NCBI GenBank assembly: GCA_017431185.1
Contig: JAFRLP010000645.1
Location: forward strand, 1-6,478
Length of the DNA: 6,478 nucleotides
Source: Victivallales bacterium
GTDB lineage: Bacteria > Verrucomicrobiota > Lentisphaeria > Oligosphaerales > Oligosphaeraceae
Reading direction: 5' to 3'
The notes under the pieces are model-generated. The model was not told where the DNA came from. It saw nothing but the letters and a program-made list of their open reading frames with translations, and searched no databases. Of this stretch, positions 1 to 5,637 are shown one piece after another (position 1 is the stretch's first letter; each line of letters starts with the position of its first letter). A program made the position numbers and the translations under genes.

Positions 1-17
1 CCCCGCCAACAGCCCCC

Positions 18-49
18 GCGCGGGCTTGCGCCCGCGCCACACAACAGAG
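18..49 (-). repeat. Palindromic repeat unit, inverted copy
   Basis: The arms gcgcgggc (18-25) and gcccgcgc (30-37) form a perfect 8-bp stem around a 4-nt loop. Beyond the stem lies the flank ccacacaacagag. The whole 32-bp block is the exact reverse complement of 162-193. Hairpin plus conserved one-sided flank resembles REP-type intergenic elements, but no known REP family was recognised. Confidence 0.75.
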
Positions 50-105
50 GGCACCCGCCCTTCTCCTGGCGGTGGGGGGCTGGTGCCCGGCACCCAGTGC
101 CGGCG

Positions 106-122
106 CGGAGCGCGGTCTGCCA
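106..122 (+). repeat. Dispersed motif copy 1 (cggagcgcg-N2-ctgcca)
   Basis: Sequence cggagcgcggtctgcca. Copy 2 is at 236-252, copy 3 at 1266-1284 and copy 4 at 1337-1355. Copies 1 and 2 share the downstream caaccccgcc. The core cggagcgcg and the tail ctgcca are constant; the two or three bases between them vary. Confidence 0.65.
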
Positions 123-161
123 ACCCCGCCCCGCCGCCGATAGCCACCGCACCTCCCCTCT

Positions 162-193
162 CTCTGTTGTGTGGCGCGGGCGCAAGCCCGCGC
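162..193 (+). repeat. Palindromic repeat unit with GCAA loop
   Basis: The flank ctctgttgtgtg leads into the stem gcgcgggc (174-181), loop gcaa (182-185) and stem gcccgcgc (186-193). The loop is of GNRA type if transcribed on this strand. It is the exact inverted partner of 18-49. A third copy of the flank at 217-238 runs instead into gcgcggagcgcg, so the hairpin half is variable while the flank is conserved. Confidence 0.75.
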
Positions 194-235
194 AGCAGTG
201 CCCCCGCTGTTTCCTTCTCTCTCTGTTGTGTGGCG

Positions 236-252
236 CGGAGCGCGTTCTGCCA
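236..252 (+). repeat. Dispersed motif copy 2
   Basis: Sequence cggagcgcgttctgcca, followed by accccgccgccgatag as in copy 1. It is joined directly to the third copy of the tctgttgtgtggcg flank, so two repeat vocabularies are fused here. Confidence 0.65.
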
Positions 253-308
253 ACCCCGCCGCCGATAGTCCCCGCGCGTTCATGCACGACCCGCCCCACG
301 ACACCGCG

Positions 309-995
309 ATGGCATGCCGCTGCCGGAGCGACCTCAGGCTCCTCCGTCCGCTGCGGAAGAAGGAGAGGAAGGGCAAGATGCCGTATGGGGAGCGTTTTCC
401 GACCCCCGCCGAGTTCGGCGGGGACGGAGGCCAGCCGGAGGAGACGCTGGACTGCGGGGTGATGCATCAGCGCGCAAAGGTCACCTGTCGCGTCATGAAC
501 AATGTCAGGTGGCCGACGGCGCTGAGGAACCAGCCATGCGCCGTTGTTGTCATCAGCGGGCAGCATTACCGCAAATACGGAAAAAGGCAGCGCACGGAAC
601 CCGCATACCTGGTCATGACGGGAGACGTGCAGGGACTGCCGGATGACCGCGATGCGGTGGCCGAAATGGCCAAAGGCATCCCGTGCGAAAAGCTGTTCGA
701 GGCCTATCTCCTGAGATGGGAGATAGAGGTCGGGTTCCGCGACCGGAAAAACTGGCTTGGCGTCGGAAAGGCGCAGGTGCGAAACGAGGTGTCGGTGAGA
801 AGGACGCCGGCCTTCATTTCCGCGTGCCACGCGATGCTCCTCATGGCCGCCATGAAGGCCTTTGACGACAAGAGGACTGCGGAATTCGGCCCGCTGCCCA
901 AATGGCGGACCGTCGCGCCTCTGCGCCCGTCGACACGGAATCTGGTGAGGCTTCTGCGGAAGGAGGCCATGGTGAGCGGGAGGGTGACCGCCTAG
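309..995 (+). pseudogene. IS4-type (YREK) transposase, C-terminal remnant
   Basis: The recognisable protein begins near RCRSDLRLL (about 318) and runs in one frame to TAG at 993-995. It contains YGERFPTP, then NVRWPTAL, then a strand-rich segment ending RTEPAYLV. The IS4 signature Y-x2-R-x3-E-x6-K follows at YLLRWEIEVGFRDRK (Tyr codon 705, Glu codon 726, Lys codon 747), which carries the third acidic catalytic residue of the DDE triad. A full IS4-like protein has about 150-200 more N-terminal residues with the first two catalytic Asp; none is found upstream, where the frame enters GC-rich repeats. The ATG at 309 lies just before the homologous part but has no convincing Shine-Dalgarno, so it is a nominal boundary. 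I infer an inactive remnant, truncated at its 5' side next to the repeat cluster. The stop codon overlaps the MITE-like element at 992-1155. Family assignment rests on motifs, not a search. Confidence 0.75.
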
Positions 996-1155
996 TGTCC
1001 CGTCCGATTAATTCGATGGAATATTCCGCGCTCTTTCCGGCTCTTTTCGCATGAAGGCTTCTTTACATAGGAAACTATGCGCAGTCGCCTTCGGGCGAAA
1101 ACAACTCGAAGACATCTGCGGACTATCCTCATGAATTAATCGGACGGGACACTAG
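992..1155. mobile_element. MITE-like element with 23-bp terminal inverted repeats, IS630/Tc1-like ends
   Basis: Bases 992-1014 and 1133-1155 are perfect reverse complements over 23 bp (core agtgtcccgtccgattaatt). The outermost bases are CTAG on both sides. If TA is the duplicated target inside CTAG, the element proper is 995-1152, about 158 bp. IS630-family elements are known to insert at TA, preferentially within CTAG, which fits. The interior has no gene but holds a tcgcc-TTCG-ggcga hairpin at 1085-1098. It abuts the transposase remnant exactly at that gene's stop codon, TAG of CTAG. The element encodes no transposase, so any mobility would have needed one in trans. The alternative is two facing IS ends around a deletion scar. 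Confidence 0.75.
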
Positions 1156-1265
1156 TGTCCCATTCGGCACGGGACGGCAAGCCATTTTTTCCCGAAAAAA
1201 AGCAAAGACTAAATTAGGATTCGGATGCCTGGGAGCGGAAAATTCGCCAAACGCATGGGGGCGAG

Positions 1266-1284
1266 CGGAGCGCGACCTGCCAGA
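1266..1284 (+). repeat. Dispersed motif copy 3 (cggagcgcgacctgccaga)
   Basis: Exact 19-bp match to copy 4 at 1337-1355, and a variant of copies 1 and 2 upstream of the transposase remnant. The phrase gcgagcggagcgcg around it is itself a short iterated pattern. Confidence 0.7.
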
Positions 1285-1336
1285 CCCGTGTGGCTTGCGG
1301 GGTTGGCGTAGACGGGTTGAGGCGGGACAGGCCGCT

Positions 1337-1355
1337 CGGAGCGCGACCTGCCAGA
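1337..1355 (+). repeat. Dispersed motif copy 4 (cggagcgcgacctgccaga)
   Basis: Exact 19-bp match to copy 3, lying 24-42 bases beyond the 3' end of thrH. With the preceding gggacagg it gives an imperfect stem on the thrH strand. Confidence 0.7.
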
Positions 1356-1378
1356 GCAGTGCGACGGCTTGTGCTGGA

Positions 1379-1990
1379 TTATGCGAAATTCAGGATGCGC
1401 TCCTGTACTTCGGCGTATTCCGTGACCACTGGCAACTGTGGGAATTCCTTGACCACCTTGGGGGATGGGCGGAAAAGCATACCCAGGTCCGCCTCCTGCA
1501 ACATGGCGGTGTCGTTGTAGGAATCCCCCATCGCAATCACGCGGAAATTCAGTTGCTTGAAGGCCAGGACGGCGTGGCGTTTGCCATCCTGCAACCGCAT
1601 CTGATAGGAATCGACCATGCCCTGTTCGTCGGCATGGATGTCATTGCAGAAAAGGGTGGGGAAACCCAGTTTTCGCATCAGGGGGGAGGCGAACTGATAG
1701 AAGGTGTCGGAGAGGATGACCGCCTGGAATCGTTCACGCAGCCAGGCCATGTACTCGACAGCCCCTGGCATGGGGTCCATGGTGGCGATGACATCCTGAA
1801 TGTCCTTCAGCGTCAAGCCGTTTTCGCGCAGCAGCTTCAGGCGATGAGCCATCAGCACTGAATAATCGGAGATGTCCCGGGTGGTAAGCCGAAGCCCTTC
1901 AATGCCTGTCTTCTCCGCGACTGAAATCCAAACTTCCGGAACCAGAACTCCTTCCAAGTCCATGGCCACGATTACAGGACGGGGTGCCAT
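1379..1990 (-). CDS. thrH: ThrH: bifunctional phosphoserine phosphatase / homoserine phosphotransferase
   Basis: A 203-aa HAD-superfamily enzyme. In Pseudomonas, ThrH dephosphorylates phosphoserine, the last step of serine synthesis, and can transfer the phosphate to homoserine, bypassing homoserine kinase. Seen here: motif I is DLEGV (Asp11, Glu13), with the Glu variant that separates ThrH from classical SerB (DxDGT). Motif II is LSDTF (Ser94-Asp95-Thr96), motif III lysine is in the DGKR/AFKQL segment (137-145), and motif IV is GDSYND (155-160). WLRERFQAVILSDTFY and LGFPTLFCN match remembered ThrH sequences closely, and the length is normal for ThrH (about 200). The ATG at 1990 has an upstream aaggaa (1996-2001 on this strand) at good spacing. 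It lies about 25 bp behind the VWA gene on the same strand and is probably cotranscribed. It is probably cytoplasmic, with no signal peptide. Confidence 0.95.
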   Translation of the reverse strand: MAPRPVIVAMDLEGVLVPEVWISVAEKTGIEGLRLTTRDISDYSVLMAHRLKLLRENGLTLKDIQDVIATMDPMPGAVEYMAWLRERFQAVILSDTFYQFASPLMRKLGFPTLFCNDIHADEQGMVDSYQMRLQDGKRHAVLAFKQLNFRVIAMGDSYNDTAMLQEADLGMLFRPSPKVVKEFPQLPVVTEYAEVQERILNFA

Positions 1991-1995
1991 TAGAT

Positions 1996-2001
1996 TTCCT
2001 T
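1996..2001 (-). promoter_or_regulatory. Ribosome binding site of thrH
   Basis: On the minus strand the sequence reads aaggaa followed by atcta and ATG. It lies in the 25-bp gap after the VWA stop codon, supporting independent translation initiation of thrH from a shared transcript. Confidence 0.65.
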
Positions 2002-2015
2002 TTTGATGATGGTGG

Positions 2016-3785
2016 TTAATACGGGATGGCCAGAGAGAATTGCGTGCCTAGTGAATGGATTTGCCGGTTCAGCACGGCTTTTCTTGTCGGGTCAGCGGAA
2101 ATGGCGCGGTCTGCCAGAAGCTGCAGAATCTTCTGGCCGGCCCATTGTTTGCCGAGGTCGGTTTCCGCCCGAGGACATTCGTCGAAACGCCGTCGAAACA
2201 CCAAGTCCCGGCGGCGGCCAGCGGCGTCGGTTCCCACGATGGTCAGAATCAACTGATGTTCAGAAGGGGGAAAACGGCCAAACAGCCGCAGGGGGGAGTT
2301 GCGATAGAGATGGGAGACCTTTCGCGGGTACATCTCCCGCGAAAGCGTGGCCGGGGCCATGTACTGCACATCCATGATCAGCAGACCGCTCAGGTTGCTG
2401 ATGAACTTCGCCAGGCTGGCCCGCACTTCAGGCAGGGTTTCGGCATGGGCGCTGTATCCGCGGTTCAGGAAGCCAAGAAAGTCGAGCAGTTCCCGATTCG
2501 CCTCCTTGCCAGCGCTGAACGGGAAAATGGAGACGTTGCCAGGATTGATGCCTGTGATGGAGCGCAGGAACACATCCTCCTTGTAGATGTTCTTGACCGT
2601 GGACACACCGTCGGTCAGCAGAAAGATGTTCAAGGGGCGTGTGGTGTCGGAGCCGCCTGACTTCACAAATGGCTGGATGCCTGCGAACACATCCGTCATT
2701 CCCCCCCGTGTCAGTTTTCGGACATACTCTCTGCCCCGTTCCAGGTTGCCAGCCGTGGCGGGGATGCAGCGCCTCGAAAAGGTGAAGGGCTTGTCGCTGA
2801 AAGAGCCGATGTCAAAGCGGTCCCCTGGATTCAGGTAATCCAATGCAAAGAGGACGGCGGTCTTGAATTCCGTGAACTTCCCTGGCGAAATGCTGCTGGA
2901 ACGGTCAATGATGAACAAGGTGTCCTTGGCGATTTCCCGAATGGACTCGCTGCGCGGGTTGGCGCTGATGGTCGCCAGAAAGAAGCCGCCGCCCGTGCTG
3001 GGGTCTTCCCGCACCGTCACCTCCACCTCCACAAACTCATCAAAAGGCACCGACTGAATATGTTCCGCGACGCTGGGCGCCGAATCGGTCTGCAGATTCT
3101 CCGACAGGCCGGGCGGCAGGCTCTCTCCTGGGGCCGCTGCCGGCATGTCCGGCAATCCAACCACCACATCCTCGGGAATATCCCGCGGGGGGCGGAAAGT
3201 CGGACGGTTGAAACGGATGCCGACGTCAATGGTGGGGGCGGCGCCTTGGCCCACCGTGTTGGCTGGACCAGGCGGCAACAGGCTGGGCAGCTGAAACTCC
3301 GTCACCTCGACACGCTCCACTTGGGGGGTAAGCGGACGCTCGTTGATACGCTCTGGCGGCAACTTGGAGAGGTCAATTTCCAGAATCTGCGGTCGTGGAG
3401 CGGTCATTTCAGGTTGTTTGGGCGGTTCGGATGGGAGAACTGGCAGCAACTGCGCCTTGTCAATCCCCGCGAAACGCACCGTCGGCTCTGGCGGCAAAGG
3501 GGCCAGCTGCTCTTTCTGGAAGAGTTCCTGTATGCGCTTTTCCCCCTCCGCCTGGGTGAAACTGTTTTTCAGTTCCGTCACTCCGCTGGCGCTGTCGCTC
3601 TTTTGCACCCGCCTGGGCATCTCCAATGGCTCTGGATGGAGAATGATTTCCAGGGGAGAGTATTTTTCCAGCCTGGCCTTTGCGTATGGCGCGGGAAAAT
3701 TGACCCGCGAAAGGGAGAGCAGCATCAGGACATGCAAAAGCAGGGACAATACCAATGATGCCCAAATGTAATGTGACAGTCTCAT
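2016..3785 (-). CDS. Membrane-anchored VWA-domain protein with TonB-like N-terminus
   Basis: A 589-aa protein of unknown role. The frame stays open to a TTG at 3815, but ATG at 3785 is preferred: the ten extra residues are polar and lack an SD, whereas 3785 has a G-rich ggggaa 5 nt upstream and starts straight into the membrane helix. Residues 6-28 form one hydrophobic span containing S14-x3-H18, as in the TonB/TolA helix that contacts ExbB/ExbD or TolQR. Residues about 40-250 are proline-rich, low in predicted fold and probably periplasmic. From about 285 comes a von Willebrand A domain with a full MIDAS: DRSSS (Asp294, Ser296, Ser298), Thr364 in GGMTD, and Asp392 in LLTDG. The C-terminal tail (about 545-589) recalls the helix and RYGIVTPY end of VIT/VWA proteins, but stops at AIPY. 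No VIT domain was recognised. MIDAS sites bind a divalent metal and usually a protein ligand. Probably transcribed with thrH. Confidence 0.87.
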   Translation of the reverse strand: MRLSHYIWASLVLSLLLHVLMLLSLSRVNFPAPYAKARLEKYSPLEIILHPEPLEMPRRVQKSDSASGVTELKNSFTQAEGEKRIQELFQKEQLAPLPPEPTVRFAGIDKAQLLPVLPSEPPKQPEMTAPRPQILEIDLSKLPPERINERPLTPQVERVEVTEFQLPSLLPPGPANTVGQGAAPTIDVGIRFNRPTFRPPRDIPEDVVVGLPDMPAAAPGESLPPGLSENLQTDSAPSVAEHIQSVPFDEFVEVEVTVREDPSTGGGFFLATISANPRSESIREIAKDTLFIIDRSSSISPGKFTEFKTAVLFALDYLNPGDRFDIGSFSDKPFTFSRRCIPATAGNLERGREYVRKLTRGGMTDVFAGIQPFVKSGGSDTTRPLNIFLLTDGVSTVKNIYKEDVFLRSITGINPGNVSIFPFSAGKEANRELLDFLGFLNRGYSAHAETLPEVRASLAKFISNLSGLLIMDVQYMAPATLSREMYPRKVSHLYRNSPLRLFGRFPPSEHQLILTIVGTDAAGRRRDLVFRRRFDECPRAETDLGKQWAGQKILQLLADRAISADPTRKAVLNRQIHSLGTQFSLAIPY

Positions 3786-3969
3786 GCCTGTTCCCCGTGG
3801 TTTGACACTCACCAAAATTTAACACCAAAAATCTCTTTCGCAAATCCATTTGCGCTTTACCGACGGGAAAATCAGAAGATTTTGCCCTGCATGGTTGTTT
3901 TTTCCTCAATCAGAGGTTAAGTTAATGGCAGATGATTTTTTGCGCCAGTGGGCGCGAAGCGAGCGATAC
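3786..3969. promoter_or_regulatory. Divergent promoter region between the VWA gene and gpmI
   Basis: About 195 AT-richer bases separate two outward-facing genes, so both promoters should lie here. For the minus strand, a weak candidate is TTGCGA (3838-3843) with a 16-bp spacer and TAAATT (3816-3821). For gpmI only very weak matches exist (ttgttt 3895-3900, taagtt 3918-3923). Three dyads are visible: cgcaaa-tcca-tttgcg at 3839-3854, overlapping the minus-strand -35 candidate; aaaatc-agaa-gatttt at 3868-3883, extended by ggg/ccc; and gcgcc-agtg-ggcgc at 3942-3955, just upstream of the gpmI ribosome site. They could be operators or leader hairpins; no known regulator box was recognised. Confidence 0.5.
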
Positions 3970-3975
3970 AAGGAG
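3970..3975 (+). promoter_or_regulatory. Strong Shine-Dalgarno that sets the gpmI start
   Basis: AAGGAG lies 5 nt before ATG at 3981. The frame is open further upstream to a GTG at 3948, but that codon sits inside a gcgcc/ggcgc hairpin, has no SD and would add 11 residues absent from the family. The ATG at 3981 is therefore chosen. Confidence 0.85.
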
Positions 3976-3980
3976 AAACG

Positions 3981-5633
3981 ATGGTCGAGAAACTCAAGAA
4001 AGCGGAATGGTTCAAGGGACGCCGCGGCCCCGTGGTTCTAGTCATTATGGACGGCGTGGGCTTCGGAAAATACAGCGAGGGCGACGCCGTCGCCACCGCC
4101 TGGAAGCCGACCCTGGACTGGATGCTGGCGAACTGCCCCAACACGAAACTCAAGGCGCACGGAACCGCCGTCGGTCTGCCGAGTGACGCCGATATGGGCA
4201 ACTCCGAAGTCGGTCATAACGCCATGGGGTCGGGGCGCGTGTTTGACCAGGGCGCCAAGCTGGTCAGCAACTCCATCACCTCGGGGAAGATGTTCGAGGG
4301 ACAGGCCTGGAAGGAGATTGCGGGAAATGCGCTCAAGAACAAATCCACGCTCCATTTCATCGGACTGTTCTCGGATGGCAATGTCCATAGCCACATCGAC
4401 CATCTCAAGGCCATGATGGTTCAGGCCGCAAAGGAGGGAGTCGGCAAAATCCGTGTCCATATCCTTTTGGACGGGCGTGACGTCGGCGAGACCTCCGCCC
4501 TGACCTACGTTGACCCTTTTGAGGATTTTCTGGCTGGCCTGCGCGCCCAGGGCTGTGACGCTCGAATCGCCTCCGGCGGTGGACGCATGTTCATCACAAT
4601 GGACCGCTACAACGCCAACTGGGAGATGGTTCATCGAGGCTGGCAGGTCCATGTCCTCGGCGAAGGGCGGCAGTTCGCCAGCGCGCACGAGGCCATCGAG
4701 ACACTGCGCAAGGAGACAGGGGCGATTGACCAGGATTTGGGCTCCTTCGTCATTGCCGAGAACGGCCGTCCCGTCGGCACGATTGAGGATGGTGACAGCG
4801 TGGTGTATTTCAATTTCCGCGGGGACCGTGCCCTGGAAATCACCAACGCCTTCGAGGAGGACGCCTTCGACAAGTTTGACCGTGTGCGCCGTCCCGCCGT
4901 GGTTTATGCCGGCATGATGGAGTACGATGGGGACCAGCATGTGCCCAAGCGCTTCCTGACCGCCCCGCCCGCCATCGACCGGGTGACTGGCGAGTTCCTG
5001 GCCCGACTTGGCTTGCGCACCCTGGCCATCTCCGAGACTCAGAAGTACGGCCATGTCACCTATTTCTTCAATGGCAATCGCTCCGGGAAAATCGACGAGA
5101 CGCTGGAGACCTACGAGCAGGTCCCCTCGGACATCGTGCCGTTTGAGCAGCGTCCCTGGATGAAGGGCGCGGAAATCACCGATGCGGTGGTGGCGGGAAT
5201 TCTCTCCGGCGACTACGACTACATCCGTCTCAATTACCCCAATGGCGACATGGTTGGCCACACGGGGGTATATCAGGCGGTGCAGTTGGGTGTGGAGAGC
5301 GTTGACCTGTGCCTGGCCCGGCTTAAGCAGACCATCGACAAGGCGGGCGGCGTCCTGCTGATCACCGCCGACCATGGCAATGCCGACGACATGTACGAGC
5401 ACGACAAGAAGACGGGCGCCGTCAAGGTCGTCGATGGAGTCAAAAAGGTCAAGACGGCGCATTCGCTCAATCCTGTTCCCTGCATCATCTACGACCCCGG
5501 ATATCAGGGTGACTACTCCACCACTCTTCAGGAGGGGCTGGGCATCAGTTCCATCGCCGCCACGACAATCAATCTTCTCGGCTACGAGGCCCCCGCCGAT
5601 TACGATGCCAGTGTAATCAGTCCCAAAAGGTAA
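3981..5633 (+). CDS. gpmI: 2,3-bisphosphoglycerate-independent phosphoglycerate mutase (long, plant/trypanosomatid type)
   Basis: A 550-aa cytoplasmic glycolytic and gluconeogenic enzyme that interconverts 3-phosphoglycerate and 2-phosphoglycerate through a phosphoserine intermediate with two metal ions (Mn2+ in bacterial enzymes). All catalytic elements are visible: metal-binding Asp24 (VIMDGVG), nucleophile Ser75 in MGNSEVGHN, and the substrate-binding inserted domain (roughly 90-320) with SDGNVHSH (His136), DGRD (164-167), GGGRMFITMDRY and NFRGDR (278-283). The second metal-site set is NGDMVGH (Asp423, His427), TADHGN (Asp464, His465) and His494 in TAHS. The length exceeds the roughly 510 residues of E. 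coli and Bacillus GpmI. Phrases such as GTAVGLPSDADMGNSEVGHNAMGSGR, SETQKYGHVTYFFNGNRSG and NLLGYEAPADY match the plant/trypanosomatid subgroup. It is first in a tight operon: its stop lies 4 bases before the next start, and its last codons supply that gene's SD. Confidence 0.97.
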   Translation: MVEKLKKAEWFKGRRGPVVLVIMDGVGFGKYSEGDAVATAWKPTLDWMLANCPNTKLKAHGTAVGLPSDADMGNSEVGHNAMGSGRVFDQGAKLVSNSITSGKMFEGQAWKEIAGNALKNKSTLHFIGLFSDGNVHSHIDHLKAMMVQAAKEGVGKIRVHILLDGRDVGETSALTYVDPFEDFLAGLRAQGCDARIASGGGRMFITMDRYNANWEMVHRGWQVHVLGEGRQFASAHEAIETLRKETGAIDQDLGSFVIAENGRPVGTIEDGDSVVYFNFRGDRALEITNAFEEDAFDKFDRVRRPAVVYAGMMEYDGDQHVPKRFLTAPPAIDRVTGEFLARLGLRTLAISETQKYGHVTYFFNGNRSGKIDETLETYEQVPSDIVPFEQRPWMKGAEITDAVVAGILSGDYDYIRLNYPNGDMVGHTGVYQAVQLGVESVDLCLARLKQTIDKAGGVLLITADHGNADDMYEHDKKTGAVKVVDGVKKVKTAHSLNPVPCIIYDPGYQGDYSTTLQEGLGISSIAATTINLLGYEAPADYDASVISPKR

Positions 5634-5637
5634 TTCA

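Larger units (their letters stand above)
1..290. repeat. GC-rich cluster of short direct and inverted repeats, non-coding
   Basis: About 290 bases hold no convincing gene. Open frames here are low-complexity and arise from GC-rich repeats. Seen directly: a 32-bp block at 18-49 recurs inverted at 162-193. A 22-bp block at 158-179 (core tctgttgtgtggcgcgg) recurs directly at 217-238. The unit ctgccaaccccgcc...gccgatag occurs at 117-143 and again at 247-268, where it is 5 bp shorter. A further 7-bp stem (ccggcac/gtgccgg) lies at 87-103. Units are rearranged relative to each other, as expected for a dispersed intergenic repeat family copied several times. Whether it is mobile, a REP-like element or a recombination scar cannot be told from one window. 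The left border is unknown because the window starts inside the repeat. Confidence 0.8.
1156..1378. other. Gene-free spacer downstream of thrH
   Basis: There is no gene in these 223 bases. The left edge, from the TA at 1153, reads tagtgtcccattcgg and resembles the MITE terminus next to it. An A/T stretch with a weak tttttt-cccg-aaaaaa dyad lies at 1185-1200. Two exact copies of a 19-bp motif occupy 1266-1284 and 1337-1355. On the minus strand, 1326-1352 can form an imperfect GC-rich stem (ggcagg against cctgtc) beyond the thrH stop. It lacks a U-tract, so I do not call it a terminator. Confidence 0.6.

Noticed and set aside
1..290. CRISPR-like array
   Set aside because: Repeats differ in length and orientation and are not separated by uniform unique spacers.
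26..462. Small open frames across the GC-rich repeats
   Set aside because: They are low-complexity Pro/Arg/Ala peptides that follow the repeats through different frames, without SD or conserved domain.
1185..1200. tttttt-cccg-aaaaaa as a terminator for thrH
   Set aside because: The stem is A/T only, lies about 180 bases beyond the stop codon, and lacks a GC stem plus U-tract.
1295..1861. A 188-residue open frame antisense to thrH
   Set aside because: It shadows thrH; its first residues come from the dispersed repeat and it has no family features.
3060..3758. A 232-residue open frame antisense to the VWA gene
   Set aside because: It is the complement of the Pro-rich coding segment, a composition artefact with no motif.
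3802..3807. A perfect TTGACA on the plus strand, as a gpmI -35 box
   Set aside because: No -10-like hexamer lies 16-18 bases downstream, and it sits about 175 bases from the gpmI start.
3786..3815. TTG at 3815 as the VWA protein start
   Set aside because: No Shine-Dalgarno precedes it, and the added residues are polar ahead of the membrane helix; ATG at 3785 fits better.
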